Part shown: piece by piece, positions 31,380-39,771 of the stretch
Position numbering within the stretch: position 1 is the stretch's first letter
Layout of the letters: each line of letters starts with the position of its first letter
Origin: JAHEAO01 sp942492375
GTDB lineage: Bacteria > Pseudomonadota > Alphaproteobacteria > Rhodobacterales > Rhodobacteraceae
NCBI GenBank assembly: GCA_942492375.1
Contig: CALOEL010000003.1
Span: 150,630 to 214,629 of the forward strand
Length of the DNA stretch: 64,000 nucleotides
Direction: 5' to 3'
Made by a program: the position numbers and the translations under genes
The notes under the pieces: model-generated
What the model was told of the DNA's origin: nothing
What the model saw: only the letters and a program-made list of their open reading frames with translations
Databases searched by the model: none

Positions 31380-32510
31380 CTATCGTTTGAAAGTGGATGG
31401 TCTGAACGGCAGCGAGGCGACTATGGCAGGCTGCCGCTTGCCGCGCACCTCTCCGTAAATCTGGGTTCCGGGCGTCGCGTGGTCAATCCCGATATAGCCC
31501 ATCGACATCGGCCGCTCGATGGTCGGGCCATAGGCACCAGACGTGACGCGACCTACGGGCTCGCCCCCGGTTTCCGCGGCGAATAGCTCTGTCCCTTCGC
31601 GCATCGGGCCGCGGCCTTCCGGCAAGATGCCGACGCGCTGCCGCGACGGGCCTGCATCGAGTTCACCGAGGATGCGGTCGGCGCCGGGAAAGCCGCCTTC
31701 GCGCGCCCCGCCCCGGCGCCGCACCTTCTGGATCGCCCAGTCCAGCGCCGCCTCTATCGGGCTGGTGGTCTGATCGATGTCATGGCCGTAAAGGCAAAGC
31801 CCCGCTTCCAACCGTAGTGAATCGCGCGCCCCCAGCCCGATCGCCTCGACCGACGGATCGTCCAGCAACGCCCGCGCAAGCGTCTCTGCCCGGTCATTCG
31901 GCAGCGAGATTTCATAGCCATCCTCGCCGGTATAGCCGGATCGGGAGACGAGGCAGTCGGCGCCTGCGAGCGTCACTCGCGTGACATCCATGAACCTCAT
32001 ATCCGCCACCTCCGAGGCAAGCTGCGACAGTGCGGTCTCGGCCAGCGGCCCCTGCAGGGCAAGAAGCGCACGGTCCGAAAGGACCTCGATATCGCAGGTG
32101 TCGGACAGGTGTTTCCGCATATGCGCGATGTCGGCATCCTTGCACGCGGCATTGACCACGACGAAAATCGCATCGCCGAGATTGGCCAACATCAGATCAT
32201 CCTCGATCCCGCCCTGCGCATTGGTGAACATCGCATAGCGCTGGCGCATCGGCTTGAGGCCCTGAACATCGACCGGAACCAGCTTTTCCAGCGCCAGCGC
32301 GGCATCCGCATAGTCCCCGGACTTCGGTCGAAGCATCACCTGGCCCATATGGCTGACATCGAACAGCCCGGCCTTCTGGCGGGTGTGCAGATGTTCCTTC
32401 AACACGCCAAGCGGATACTGGACCGGCATCTCGTAGCCAGCAAAAGGCACCATCTTGGCGCCGAGTTCTACGTGCAGGTCGTAAAGCGGCGTGCGGTTCA
32501 GATCGGCCAT
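31380..32510 (-). CDS. gcvT: glycine cleavage system aminomethyltransferase (T protein)
   Basis: GcvT releases ammonia from the aminomethyl-lipoyl group and makes 5,10-methylene-tetrahydrofolate. The 376-residue product starts MADLNRTPLYDLHVELGAKMVPFAGYEMPVQY and has the folate-binding LFDVSHMGQVML and the VSRSGYTGEDGYEISLP motif. It is the first gene of the operon and lies directly behind a tandem glycine riboswitch, which would turn the operon on when glycine is plentiful. Confidence 0.97.
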   Translation of the reverse strand: MADLNRTPLYDLHVELGAKMVPFAGYEMPVQYPLGVLKEHLHTRQKAGLFDVSHMGQVMLRPKSGDYADAALALEKLVPVDVQGLKPMRQRYAMFTNAQGGIEDDLMLANLGDAIFVVVNAACKDADIAHMRKHLSDTCDIEVLSDRALLALQGPLAETALSQLASEVADMRFMDVTRVTLAGADCLVSRSGYTGEDGYEISLPNDRAETLARALLDDPSVEAIGLGARDSLRLEAGLCLYGHDIDQTTSPIEAALDWAIQKVRRRGGAREGGFPGADRILGELDAGPSRQRVGILPEGRGPMREGTELFAAETGGEPVGRVTSGAYGPTIERPMSMGYIGIDHATPGTQIYGEVRGKRQPAIVASLPFRPSTFKR

Positions 32511-32576
32511 GCCATCCCCTTCAAGTCGCGCCGGTCCGGTCCGGCATTGGTTCGGGCAGTGGATCCTGCCGCCAAT

Positions 32577-32731
32577 GCCCCCTCTGTCCTTCCGCCTGAG
32601 ATCATTATCCCTTCGGCGCCCCGCATTCGTGCGGGATCTCTCCAGAGTCTGTTACCGATGCGGTCCCGTGGCCTGAGAGTTTCCGGGGCGGTTGCTCCTT
32701 CGGCACTGGCCATAGCCAGATTCTCCCGTCA
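32577..32731 (-). ncRNA. tandem glycine riboswitch (gcvT type)
   Basis: Read on the minus strand, the first aptamer runs GGGAGAATCTGG ... GCCGAAGGAGCAA ... CTCTCAGG and the second CTCTGGAGAG ... GCGCCGAAGGG ... ATCTCAGGC ... GGACAGAG. GCCGAAGG and TCTCAGG appear in both, as expected of the two-aptamer glycine riboswitch. It ends about 65 bases before the gcvT start codon and should control gcvTHP. Confidence 0.93.
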
Positions 32732-32811
32732 TCGACCTCCCGACGCTATTCGAAGGCAGGCCATGCGGCAAGCCCTTGTCTTCCGCTGCATACACGATCA
32801 TTTTCCCGACG

Positions 32812-33381
32812 ATGATCGCGGATTGCTTCTTCGGCTACGGGTCGCTGGTGAACCGGACGACCCACGACTTTCAGGACTGCCGGCCAGCCGTCCTGACCGG
32901 CTGGCGGCGCGTCTGGCGGCATACCAGCCTGCGGCCCGCCGCCTTTCTTACCTCGGTCCGCGCTGAGGGCTCCGAGATCGACGGTGTCACTGCGCTGGTG
33001 CCGAATGGCGACTGGAAGGCGCTGGACGCCCGCGAATACGCCTATGCGCGGTCCGACGTGGCCCACCAACTGCGCCAAGAGGCCGTTGAGCGGAGGGTGG
33101 TTCAGGTTTACGCGATCCCAGATGGTGCGCATGGCGCGCCGACCGAACTGCATCCGATCCTGCTGAGCTATCTCGACGTCGTGGTACAGGGTTTTCTGCG
33201 GGAATTCGGCGAGGCCGGGGTGGCGCGGTTCTTCGACACGACCGATGGCTGGGAGGCGCCGGTGCTGGATGACCGGCGCGACCCGGTCTATTCGCGGCAT
33301 CGGCGCCTGACCGCGGACGAGACCGATCTGGTGGACGGCTACGTCCGGTCGCTCGACCTGAAGCTGCTGCGCAGCGTCTAG
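32812..33381 (+). CDS. gamma-glutamylcyclotransferase-like protein
   Basis: The 189-residue product begins MIADCFFGYGSLVNRTTHDF; the YGSL motif is the substrate-binding loop of the GGCT fold. Acidic residue candidates for catalysis lie in the middle (AREYAYARSDV). The family includes enzymes that form 5-oxoproline from gamma-glutamyl dipeptides, but many members act on other substrates. A start at 32776 is also in frame; 32812 fits the family. It is transcribed divergently from gcvT and overlaps gltX at the stops (CTAG). Confidence 0.75.
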   Translation: MIADCFFGYGSLVNRTTHDFQDCRPAVLTGWRRVWRHTSLRPAAFLTSVRAEGSEIDGVTALVPNGDWKALDAREYAYARSDVAHQLRQEAVERRVVQVYAIPDGAHGAPTELHPILLSYLDVVVQGFLREFGEAGVARFFDTTDGWEAPVLDDRRDPVYSRHRRLTADETDLVDGYVRSLDLKLLRSV

Positions 33382-34700
33382 GGCTTCGGCGCGGCCTGCA
33401 TCAGCGGCATGACATCGGCCATCTCGGGGCCGTGGGTCCGGCCGGTCACGGCCAGCCGTAGCGGCATGAACAGGGCGCGGCCCTTGCGCCCGGTCTTCTG
33501 CTTCACCGCATCCGTCCACGCCGCCCAGGTTTCCGGCCCGTAGGGCGGCGGCGGCAGCAGTGCCAACGCCTCTGACACGAACTCCCGGTCCTCGACCGGG
33601 ATCTGTGGTTTCGCGCCGTGGCTGAAGACCTTCCACCAATCCGCCATGTCGGATTTGACGGTGATGTTTTCGCGCACCACAGACCAGAATTTTTTTGCGA
33701 TATCATCGGGAACGCCGATGTTTTTTACGTCTTCCGCAACCGCGTCGAAAGGCTGCGAGTGCAGATAACGGGCGGTAAGCGGGAACAGGTCCTCGGGGTC
33801 GAACTTGGTCGGCGCGGCCCCGAAGCGCGAAATGTCGAACCCAGCGATCAGCTCGTCCATGCTGCCGCGCAGTTCCACCGGATCGGCCGAGCCGAGCCGG
33901 GCCATCAGCGACAGGATCGCCATCGGCTCGATCCCGCGGGCGCGCAGATCCTTCAGCGCCAAGGTGCCCAGCCGCTTGGACAGCGCCTCGCCCTGCGGGC
34001 CGGTGAGAAGCGAGTGATGCGCGAAATCCGGCGGCGTGCCGTCAAGCGCGCGGATGATCTGGATCTGTGTCGCGGTGTTTGTCACATGGTCCGAACCGCG
34101 CACGATATAGGTCACGCCAAAGTCGATGTCGTCGCAGACCGAGGCCAGCGTGTAGAGATATTGGCCATCGGCGCGGATCAGCACCGGGTCGGAAACCGAG
34201 GCGGCGTCGAGCGAGAGATCACCCAGGATGCCGTCAGTCCATTCGATCCGCTCGTGATCCAGCTTGAACCGCCAGTGCCCCGGCCCGCGCTCGTTGCGCA
34301 GTTTTTCCTTCGCGGCCTCGGTCAGTTCCAGCGCGGCGCGGTCATAGACCGGCGGCCTGCCCATGTTCAGCAGCTTCTTGCGCTTCAGATCAAGTTCCGT
34401 CGGGGTTTCAAAGCATTCGTACAGCCGCCCCTTGCCGCGCAACTCGTCGGCTGCGGCATCGTAGCGATCCAGCCGGTCGGACTGCCTTTCGAACCGGTCC
34501 CATGTCAGGCCCAGCCATTCGAGATCGCGCTTGATCTGGTCGGCATAGTCCTGCTTCGACCGCTCGGGGTCGGTATCGTCCAGCCGCAGGATGAATTGCC
34601 CGCCCGCCTTGCGCGCGATCAGGTAGTTGAACAGCGCGGCGCGCAGGTTGCCGATATGCAGGTAGCCGGTGGGCGACGGGGCGAAGCGGGTGACGGTCAT
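33378..34700 (-). CDS. gltX: glutamyl-tRNA synthetase
   Basis: The enzyme attaches glutamate to tRNA-Glu. The 440-residue product has the HIGH-type motif PSPTGYLHIGN at residues 8-18 and the KMSKS-type motif ALSKRLGT near residue 244. FAPSPTGYLHIG and the following IARKAGGQFILRLDDTDPERS are typical. Rhodobacteraceae often have two gltX copies; this one is the shorter type. The start at 34700 follows GGAG; a longer frame to 35135 is antisense to the peptidase gene and unlikely. Confidence 0.95.
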   Translation of the reverse strand: MTVTRFAPSPTGYLHIGNLRAALFNYLIARKAGGQFILRLDDTDPERSKQDYADQIKRDLEWLGLTWDRFERQSDRLDRYDAAADELRGKGRLYECFETPTELDLKRKKLLNMGRPPVYDRAALELTEAAKEKLRNERGPGHWRFKLDHERIEWTDGILGDLSLDAASVSDPVLIRADGQYLYTLASVCDDIDFGVTYIVRGSDHVTNTATQIQIIRALDGTPPDFAHHSLLTGPQGEALSKRLGTLALKDLRARGIEPMAILSLMARLGSADPVELRGSMDELIAGFDISRFGAAPTKFDPEDLFPLTARYLHSQPFDAVAEDVKNIGVPDDIAKKFWSVVRENITVKSDMADWWKVFSHGAKPQIPVEDREFVSEALALLPPPPYGPETWAAWTDAVKQKTGRKGRALFMPLRLAVTGRTHGPEMADVMPLMQAAPKP

Positions 34701-34775
34701 TCGGGGTCTCCTATTCGCGGCGTGCTCTTTCACATCGGCCTGCTTTTGTCCATATGAACGGACGGGAGGTGCGGC

Positions 34776-35186
34776 ATGACAGTGAATTGGGACAGGGCGA
34801 TCTCTCCGGGCGAGGACGTCATCGAGATGCTCGCGCACAAGGCGATCGAGTCGCTGCCCGCGCCTTATCGCGACGCTGCGCGCAGGGTCACCTTGCGGGT
34901 CGAGGACTTCGCCGATGACGATATGCTGGACGATCTGGGCATTGAAAATCCCTTCGAGCTGACCGGACTTTACGACGGCGTTCCGCTGACCCGGAAATCG
35001 GTGATGGACCAGCTTGACCGGCCCGACACGATCTGGCTGTTCCGGCGCCCGATCCTGGACGAATGGGCGGAACGCGATGGCACGGCCCTTGGCGAGCTTG
35101 TCGGGCATGTCCTCGTCCACGAGCTGGCGCATCATTTCGGCTGGAGCGATGAGGATATCGCGCGGATCGACCCCTGGTGGGAATAG
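34776..35186 (+). CDS. zincin-like metallopeptidase (DUF1025 family)
   Basis: The 136-residue product carries HELAHH at residues 115-120, in which H115, E116 and H119 form an HExxH zinc site, followed by FGWSDEDIARID, the family's downstream acidic ligand region. The remaining sequence is the short alpha/beta minimal zincin fold of the so-called metallopeptidase family. The physiological substrate is unknown. It is divergent from gltX (75 bases between starts). Confidence 0.88.
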   Translation: MTVNWDRAISPGEDVIEMLAHKAIESLPAPYRDAARRVTLRVEDFADDDMLDDLGIENPFELTGLYDGVPLTRKSVMDQLDRPDTIWLFRRPILDEWAERDGTALGELVGHVLVHELAHHFGWSDEDIARIDPWWE

Positions 35187-35252
35187 CTGCGCTGGACGGC
35201 TGCCGCGACGGTCCTATCTTTGTGCAAAACAACATGACAGAGAGGATTCCCG

Positions 35253-36182
35253 ATGCCTTCCAGCCGCTTGACCCGCCGCGCAGCCCTCGCCACCGCCGCC
35301 GCCCTGCCCCTCGCCGCAACCCTCGCGCCCGGTGCCGCACGGGCGGCAGCCGAAATGAAGGGCGCTGCGGTGGGTCCCTTCCGCCGTTTCGCGCTTGGCG
35401 ATTTCGAAGTCACCGCCCTGCTCGCCGGCACCCGCACCGTGGAAGAACCGCAGGGAACCTTCGGCATGAACGTCTCTCCCGAGACCTTTGCCGAAGTCTC
35501 GCAGGCGAATTTCCTGCCTACTGACAAGGCGCAGTTCTTCTTCACGCCGACGCTACTGAACACCGGGTCAGAGCTGATCCTGTTCGACACCGGGCTGGAC
35601 GGCACCGGGATCACCTCGGCGCTGACGGCGGCAGGATACACATCGGATCAGGTCGATACGGTCGTCATCACCCACATGCATGGCGACCATATCGGAGGGC
35701 TGATGACCGACGGCTCTCCTACATTCGCCAATGCGCGTTATGTGACGGGCGCGGCCGAGTACGACTACTGGTCCTCCGCAGGCAACGAGGGGTTCGACAC
35801 GAATGTGAAGCCCCTCGGCGACAGGTTCTCGATGATCGGCGACGGCGACAGCCCCGCCAGCGGCGTCACCGCGGTTCTGGCGGCGGGCCATACGCCGGGC
35901 CATATGGGCTTCATGCTGGAAAGCGGCGGCGAGCAGCTGATGCTGATCGCGGATCTTGCGAACCATTACGTCTGGTCGCTGGCCTATCCCGACTGGGAAG
36001 TGCGGTTCGATATGGACAAGGCGGAGGCGGCCGAGTCGCGGCGGCGCGTGCTCGGCATGCTGGCCACGGATCGGGTTCCTATGCTGGGCTATCACATGCC
36101 CTGGCCGGCGATGGGCCATGTCGAAACGCGCGATGACGGCTTCCGCTATGTGCCGCTCAGCTATCAGTTCCTGCTGGACTGA
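35253..36182 (+). CDS. MBL-fold metallo-hydrolase, Tat-exported
   Basis: The 309-residue product has a twin-arginine signal (SRLTRRAALATAAALPLAA) and the metallo-beta-lactamase fold motif HMHGDHIGG with H141, H143, D145 and H146 as metal ligands, plus a downstream GHTPGHMGF. These enzymes cut a wide range of esters, thioesters or lactones. The Tat signal places it in the periplasm. Members of this type are often annotated as lactonases or phosphodiesterases, but no substrate can be assigned. It is followed by the PfkB gene after 55 bases. Confidence 0.88.
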   Translation: MPSSRLTRRAALATAAALPLAATLAPGAARAAAEMKGAAVGPFRRFALGDFEVTALLAGTRTVEEPQGTFGMNVSPETFAEVSQANFLPTDKAQFFFTPTLLNTGSELILFDTGLDGTGITSALTAAGYTSDQVDTVVITHMHGDHIGGLMTDGSPTFANARYVTGAAEYDYWSSAGNEGFDTNVKPLGDRFSMIGDGDSPASGVTAVLAAGHTPGHMGFMLESGGEQLMLIADLANHYVWSLAYPDWEVRFDMDKAEAAESRRRVLGMLATDRVPMLGYHMPWPAMGHVETRDDGFRYVPLSYQFLLD

Positions 36183-36236
36183 CCGGACAGCGCTTTTCGA
36201 TTGTTCGCCGGCTGCGATCCGGTCCAGACTGACTGA

Positions 36237-37181
36237 ATGCCGCAGATCCTGACGATCACGCTAAATCCCGCGCTCGATCTTTCGACGGCGGCGGATGCCG
36301 TTATTGCGGGCCCCAAGCTGCGCTGCGCGGTTCCGCGCTTCGATCCGGGCGGCGGCGGTATAAACGTCTCGCGCGCGATACGGGGGCTCGGCGGCGACAG
36401 TCTGGCCTTCGCCGCCCTTGGCGGCGCGACCGGGGCGAAACTGGCCGACCTGCTGACCGAGCAAGGCATCAACGTCCGGCCATTCGCGATCAGCGGCGAA
36501 ACCCGCCAGAGCCTTGCCGTGACCGACCGCTCGACGGGCGGTCAGTACCGGTTCGTCATGCCGGGGCCGGACTGGACGGAGGCGATGACCAAGGCCGCGC
36601 TTGCCGATATCGTCAAGGCCAGCACTTCCGAGGGTCTGGTCGTTCTGTCGGGCAGCTTGCCGCCAGGCGTGGCTGCCGATTTCCCGGTCCGGCTTGTCGC
36701 CGGCCTGTCCGGCACCGGCACGCGGGTCGTCGCCGACATCTCTGGCGCAGGGCTGCGGCACCTGGCCGAGCATCCCTGCGGGATCGACATCCTTCGGATG
36801 GACGCAGCGGAAGCCGCCGAACTGGCTGGCCAACCATTGGACGAACGAAGCGAAACGACGGCGTTCGCGCGCGATCTGGTGGTGCGAAACGTCGCGCAGG
36901 TCGTGATCGTTGCCCGGGGGGCCGATGGCTCGACGCTGGTCAGCGGCGATCAGGCGCTCCATTGTTCCCGCGCGGTGGAAACCGTCGTCAGCGCGGTCGG
37001 TGCGGGGGACAGCTTCGTGGGGGCCCTGACCCTGGCGCTGGCGAACGGGTCCGACCTGGCGAATGCCTTGCGGCATGGAACCGCCGCGGCGAGCGCCGCG
37101 ATGCTGACCGAGGCAACGGAACTCTGCACCCGTGCGGATGCAGAGTTGATGTTCAAGGAATGCGAACTGACCGTGCTTTAG
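36237..37181 (+). CDS. 1-phosphofructokinase family hexose kinase (PfkB)
   Basis: The 314-residue product starts MPQILTITLNPALDLSTAADA, the typical N-terminus of FruK/PfkB kinases, and has the PfkB signature 2 with the catalytic Asp in VSAVGAGDSFVGALTLALANG (D in GAGDS). It should phosphorylate a sugar phosphate such as fructose 1- or 6-phosphate, or tagatose 6-phosphate. No PTS or fruit-sugar genes are adjacent, so the exact substrate is open. Its stop overlaps the stop of wrbA on the other strand. Confidence 0.9.
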   Translation: MPQILTITLNPALDLSTAADAVIAGPKLRCAVPRFDPGGGGINVSRAIRGLGGDSLAFAALGGATGAKLADLLTEQGINVRPFAISGETRQSLAVTDRSTGGQYRFVMPGPDWTEAMTKAALADIVKASTSEGLVVLSGSLPPGVAADFPVRLVAGLSGTGTRVVADISGAGLRHLAEHPCGIDILRMDAAEAAELAGQPLDERSETTAFARDLVVRNVAQVVIVARGADGSTLVSGDQALHCSRAVETVVSAVGAGDSFVGALTLALANGSDLANALRHGTAAASAAMLTEATELCTRADAELMFKECELTVL

Positions 37182-37801
37182 GCGGCGTCCTGTTTCGCGT
37201 CCGCACCCAGACCGTCGAGTTTGGCCGCGACCTCGATCAACCGGCGGGTCTGGTGCGCAATAGCGGCCTTGCCCTTGTCATCCAGTTCGCCGGCCATTGT
37301 CGAAAAGCCGTAGGGATTGCCGCCGGCTTCGAAGATGGATTGATCCGTGTAGCCCGGCGTGACGAGGATCGCGCCCCAATGCATGAATGTCGTGTAAAGG
37401 CCCAGCAGGGTGGATTCTTGTCCGCCATGAGCGTTCTGTGCCGAGGTCATCGCGCTGACCGCCTTGTTCGCCAGCTTGCCTTCCGACCAGAGCCCGCCCA
37501 GAGTATCGATGAACGCACGCACCTGGCTGGCGACCGAGCCGTACCGCGTCGGAGAGACGAACAGATAGGCGTCGGCCCATTCCATGTCGCCGGTCGTGAC
37601 GATCGGTATATCCTGCATCTTCTCCAGTTGCTCGGCCCAGACCTCTTGACCCTGCACGACCTCGTCGGGAGCGGTTTCCGCGATTCGCAGAAGACGCACA
37701 TCAGCACCTTCCGCGCGCCCGGCTTTGGCAGCCGTTTCGGCCATCCGGTGATTGGTGCCGTAGGTCGAATAGAAGATGATCGCAAGTTTGACGTTGTTCA
37801 T
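37178..37801 (-). CDS. wrbA: NAD(P)H:quinone oxidoreductase, WrbA type
   Basis: WrbA is a tetrameric FMN-dependent enzyme that reduces quinones by two electrons and protects against redox stress. The 207-residue protein begins MNNVKLAIIFYSTYGTNHRMAETAAKAG (flavodoxin-like FMN loop) and contains SPTRYGSVASQVRAFID and the long FMN-contact loop. GGAGG lies just upstream of the ATG at 37801. The C-terminal tail is longer than in the E. coli protein, a minor point. Confidence 0.93.
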   Translation of the reverse strand: MNNVKLAIIFYSTYGTNHRMAETAAKAGRAEGADVRLLRIAETAPDEVVQGQEVWAEQLEKMQDIPIVTTGDMEWADAYLFVSPTRYGSVASQVRAFIDTLGGLWSEGKLANKAVSAMTSAQNAHGGQESTLLGLYTTFMHWGAILVTPGYTDQSIFEAGGNPYGFSTMAGELDDKGKAAIAHQTRRLIEVAAKLDGLGADAKQDAA

Positions 37802-37971
37802 TTTAGCCTCCGTGATCCCAATTCCTCTGCGGGATATAAGTTCCGAAATCCTATGGAAAACTGCCGGAATACAGAGGCTCTGTGCGCGGATGCAGAGGTG
37901 GGGATTCCGGTGTTTCGTGGCGCCGGGCGATTGATGGCTGGTGCGTTGCAATGAATGGTTTGCGGCCACAC

Positions 37972-39630
37972 TCAGGACGGATCGCGCCAGCGGTTCACGA
38001 TGGGATAGCGCCGGTCCAGCCAGAAGGCGCGCGGCGTCAGCCGGGGGCCTGGAGCCGACTGAAAGCGCTTGTATTCCGATATATAGACGAGGTTCTCGAC
38101 CCGCTTCACGACCTCCCGGTCGAAACCCATCTCGACCACCTCGGCCACCGAGGCTTCGTGGTCAACAAGCTGTTCAAGGATCACATCGAGGTCTTCATAG
38201 GGCGGCAGGCTGTCTTCGTCCTTCTGGTCGGGACGCAGTTCGGCAGATGGCGGTTTATCAATGATCCGGGGCGGGATGAGGATGTCGGCGGGGCCCTTCA
38301 TCCAGTCGCGGTGATTGTCGTTCCGCCAACGACAGGTCTGAAACACCCGCATCTTGTAAAGATCCTTGATCGGATTGTAGCCGCCCGCCATGTCGCCGTA
38401 GATCGTGGCGTAGCCGACCGCGACCTCGGACTTGTTGCCGGTGGTCAGAAGCATCTCGCCGAATTTGTTCGACAGCGCCATCAGGAAGAGGCCCCGCAGG
38501 CGAGACTGGATGTTTTCTTCGGTCAAACCCGACTCGATGCCTTCGAACAGGGGCGCCAGCGTGTCCGTGATAGCGGCGCGCGCCTCTTTGATCGGAACGA
38601 AATCGTATCGGCAGCCAAGGATCTCGGCGACCTCTTTCGCGTCGTCCAGCGAGGATTGTGACGTGTATTCGGACGGCATCATCACGCAGCGGACATTCTC
38701 GGCGCCAAGCGCATCCACGGCGATCGTCGCGACCAAGGCGGAGTCGATACCGCCGGACAGTCCCAACAGGACCTTCGAAAAACCGGTTTTCCGCATGTAG
38801 TCCGACAATCCCAGAACCATCACTCGGTAATCGCGTTCCCAGGCATCGGGATGGATGGCCTTGGGGCCATCCTCGATCACCCAGCCCTTGTCGGTTTCGG
38901 TCAGGTCGACATGCTGCACGACCTCGTCGAACAGCGGTAATTGCAGCGCAAGCCGTCCACCACGATTCAGAGCGAAAGCGCCGCCGTCAAATACCTGGTC
39001 ATCCTGCCCGCCAACGATGTTGAGATAGACCAGCGGCAGATCGTTCTCGACCACGCGTGAGACCATGTTGGTCAGACGCCGGTCGAACTTGTCGCGGTAA
39101 TAGGGCGAGCCGTTCGGAACCAGAAGCACCTCGGCGCCGCTCTCTGCCATCGCCTCGCAGACATCGGGATACCAGGCATCCTCGCAGATCGGAGTTCCGA
39201 GCCGCAGCGGCCCGACACGTACCGGGCCCGCGACAGGCGCCGCATCGAAGATGCGCCTTTCATCGAAGACTGCGTAATTCGGCAGGTGATGCTTGCGAAC
39301 CCGCGCCGTCACCTTGCCACCCTGCAGGATGAAGTACCCGTTATAGAGCTTGTCGAGTTCGGGCAGAGGGCCGCCGATGCCGATTGCCGGGCCGTCCGCG
39401 GTCTTTCGGGTAAGATCCTCGATGGCATCCAGACAGGCGATGCCGAAGGCAGGTTTCATCACCAGATCCTGCGCCTGGTACCCGGTGATGAACATCTCGG
39501 GCAGCGCCAGCATGTCGGCGCCAGCCTCCTTGGCCAGGGTCCAAGCCCGAAGCGCCTTGTCCGCATTGCCGGCGATATCGCCGACGGTCGGGTTCACCTG
39601 CGCGATGGTAAGACGGAACCTGTTGGCCAT
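37972..39630 (-). CDS. nadE: NAD(+) synthase, glutamine-hydrolysing
   Basis: NadE amidates deamido-NAD to NAD. The 552-residue product combines an N-terminal nitrilase-type glutaminase domain (IAQVNPTVGDIAGN, LPEMFITGYQ with the catalytic E, and a C in TPICEDAWYPDV) with the C-terminal synthetase (VLLGLSGGIDSALVATIA, the SGGxDS P-loop). The length fits the two-domain form. The start at 39630 (MANRFRLTIAQV) has AGGA eight bases upstream. nadD, the preceding step, is at 10881-11483. A 170-base gap to wrbA lies downstream of its promoter side and no feature stands out in it. Confidence 0.95.
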   Translation of the reverse strand: MANRFRLTIAQVNPTVGDIAGNADKALRAWTLAKEAGADMLALPEMFITGYQAQDLVMKPAFGIACLDAIEDLTRKTADGPAIGIGGPLPELDKLYNGYFILQGGKVTARVRKHHLPNYAVFDERRIFDAAPVAGPVRVGPLRLGTPICEDAWYPDVCEAMAESGAEVLLVPNGSPYYRDKFDRRLTNMVSRVVENDLPLVYLNIVGGQDDQVFDGGAFALNRGGRLALQLPLFDEVVQHVDLTETDKGWVIEDGPKAIHPDAWERDYRVMVLGLSDYMRKTGFSKVLLGLSGGIDSALVATIAVDALGAENVRCVMMPSEYTSQSSLDDAKEVAEILGCRYDFVPIKEARAAITDTLAPLFEGIESGLTEENIQSRLRGLFLMALSNKFGEMLLTTGNKSEVAVGYATIYGDMAGGYNPIKDLYKMRVFQTCRWRNDNHRDWMKGPADILIPPRIIDKPPSAELRPDQKDEDSLPPYEDLDVILEQLVDHEASVAEVVEMGFDREVVKRVENLVYISEYKRFQSAPGPRLTPRAFWLDRRYPIVNRWRDPS

Positions 39631-39771
39631 GAGGATCATCCTGAAAAGCTGGCTCTGTCTTAGCAGACCGCGCCGGAAGGGAAAGCTCCGACGGGCAAAA
39701 AGCGTTGTCAGTCAGAATTCGGTCTACTAGGTTGGCATTGCATCCGAAACGAGAAGGCGGATGCCGGGTGA

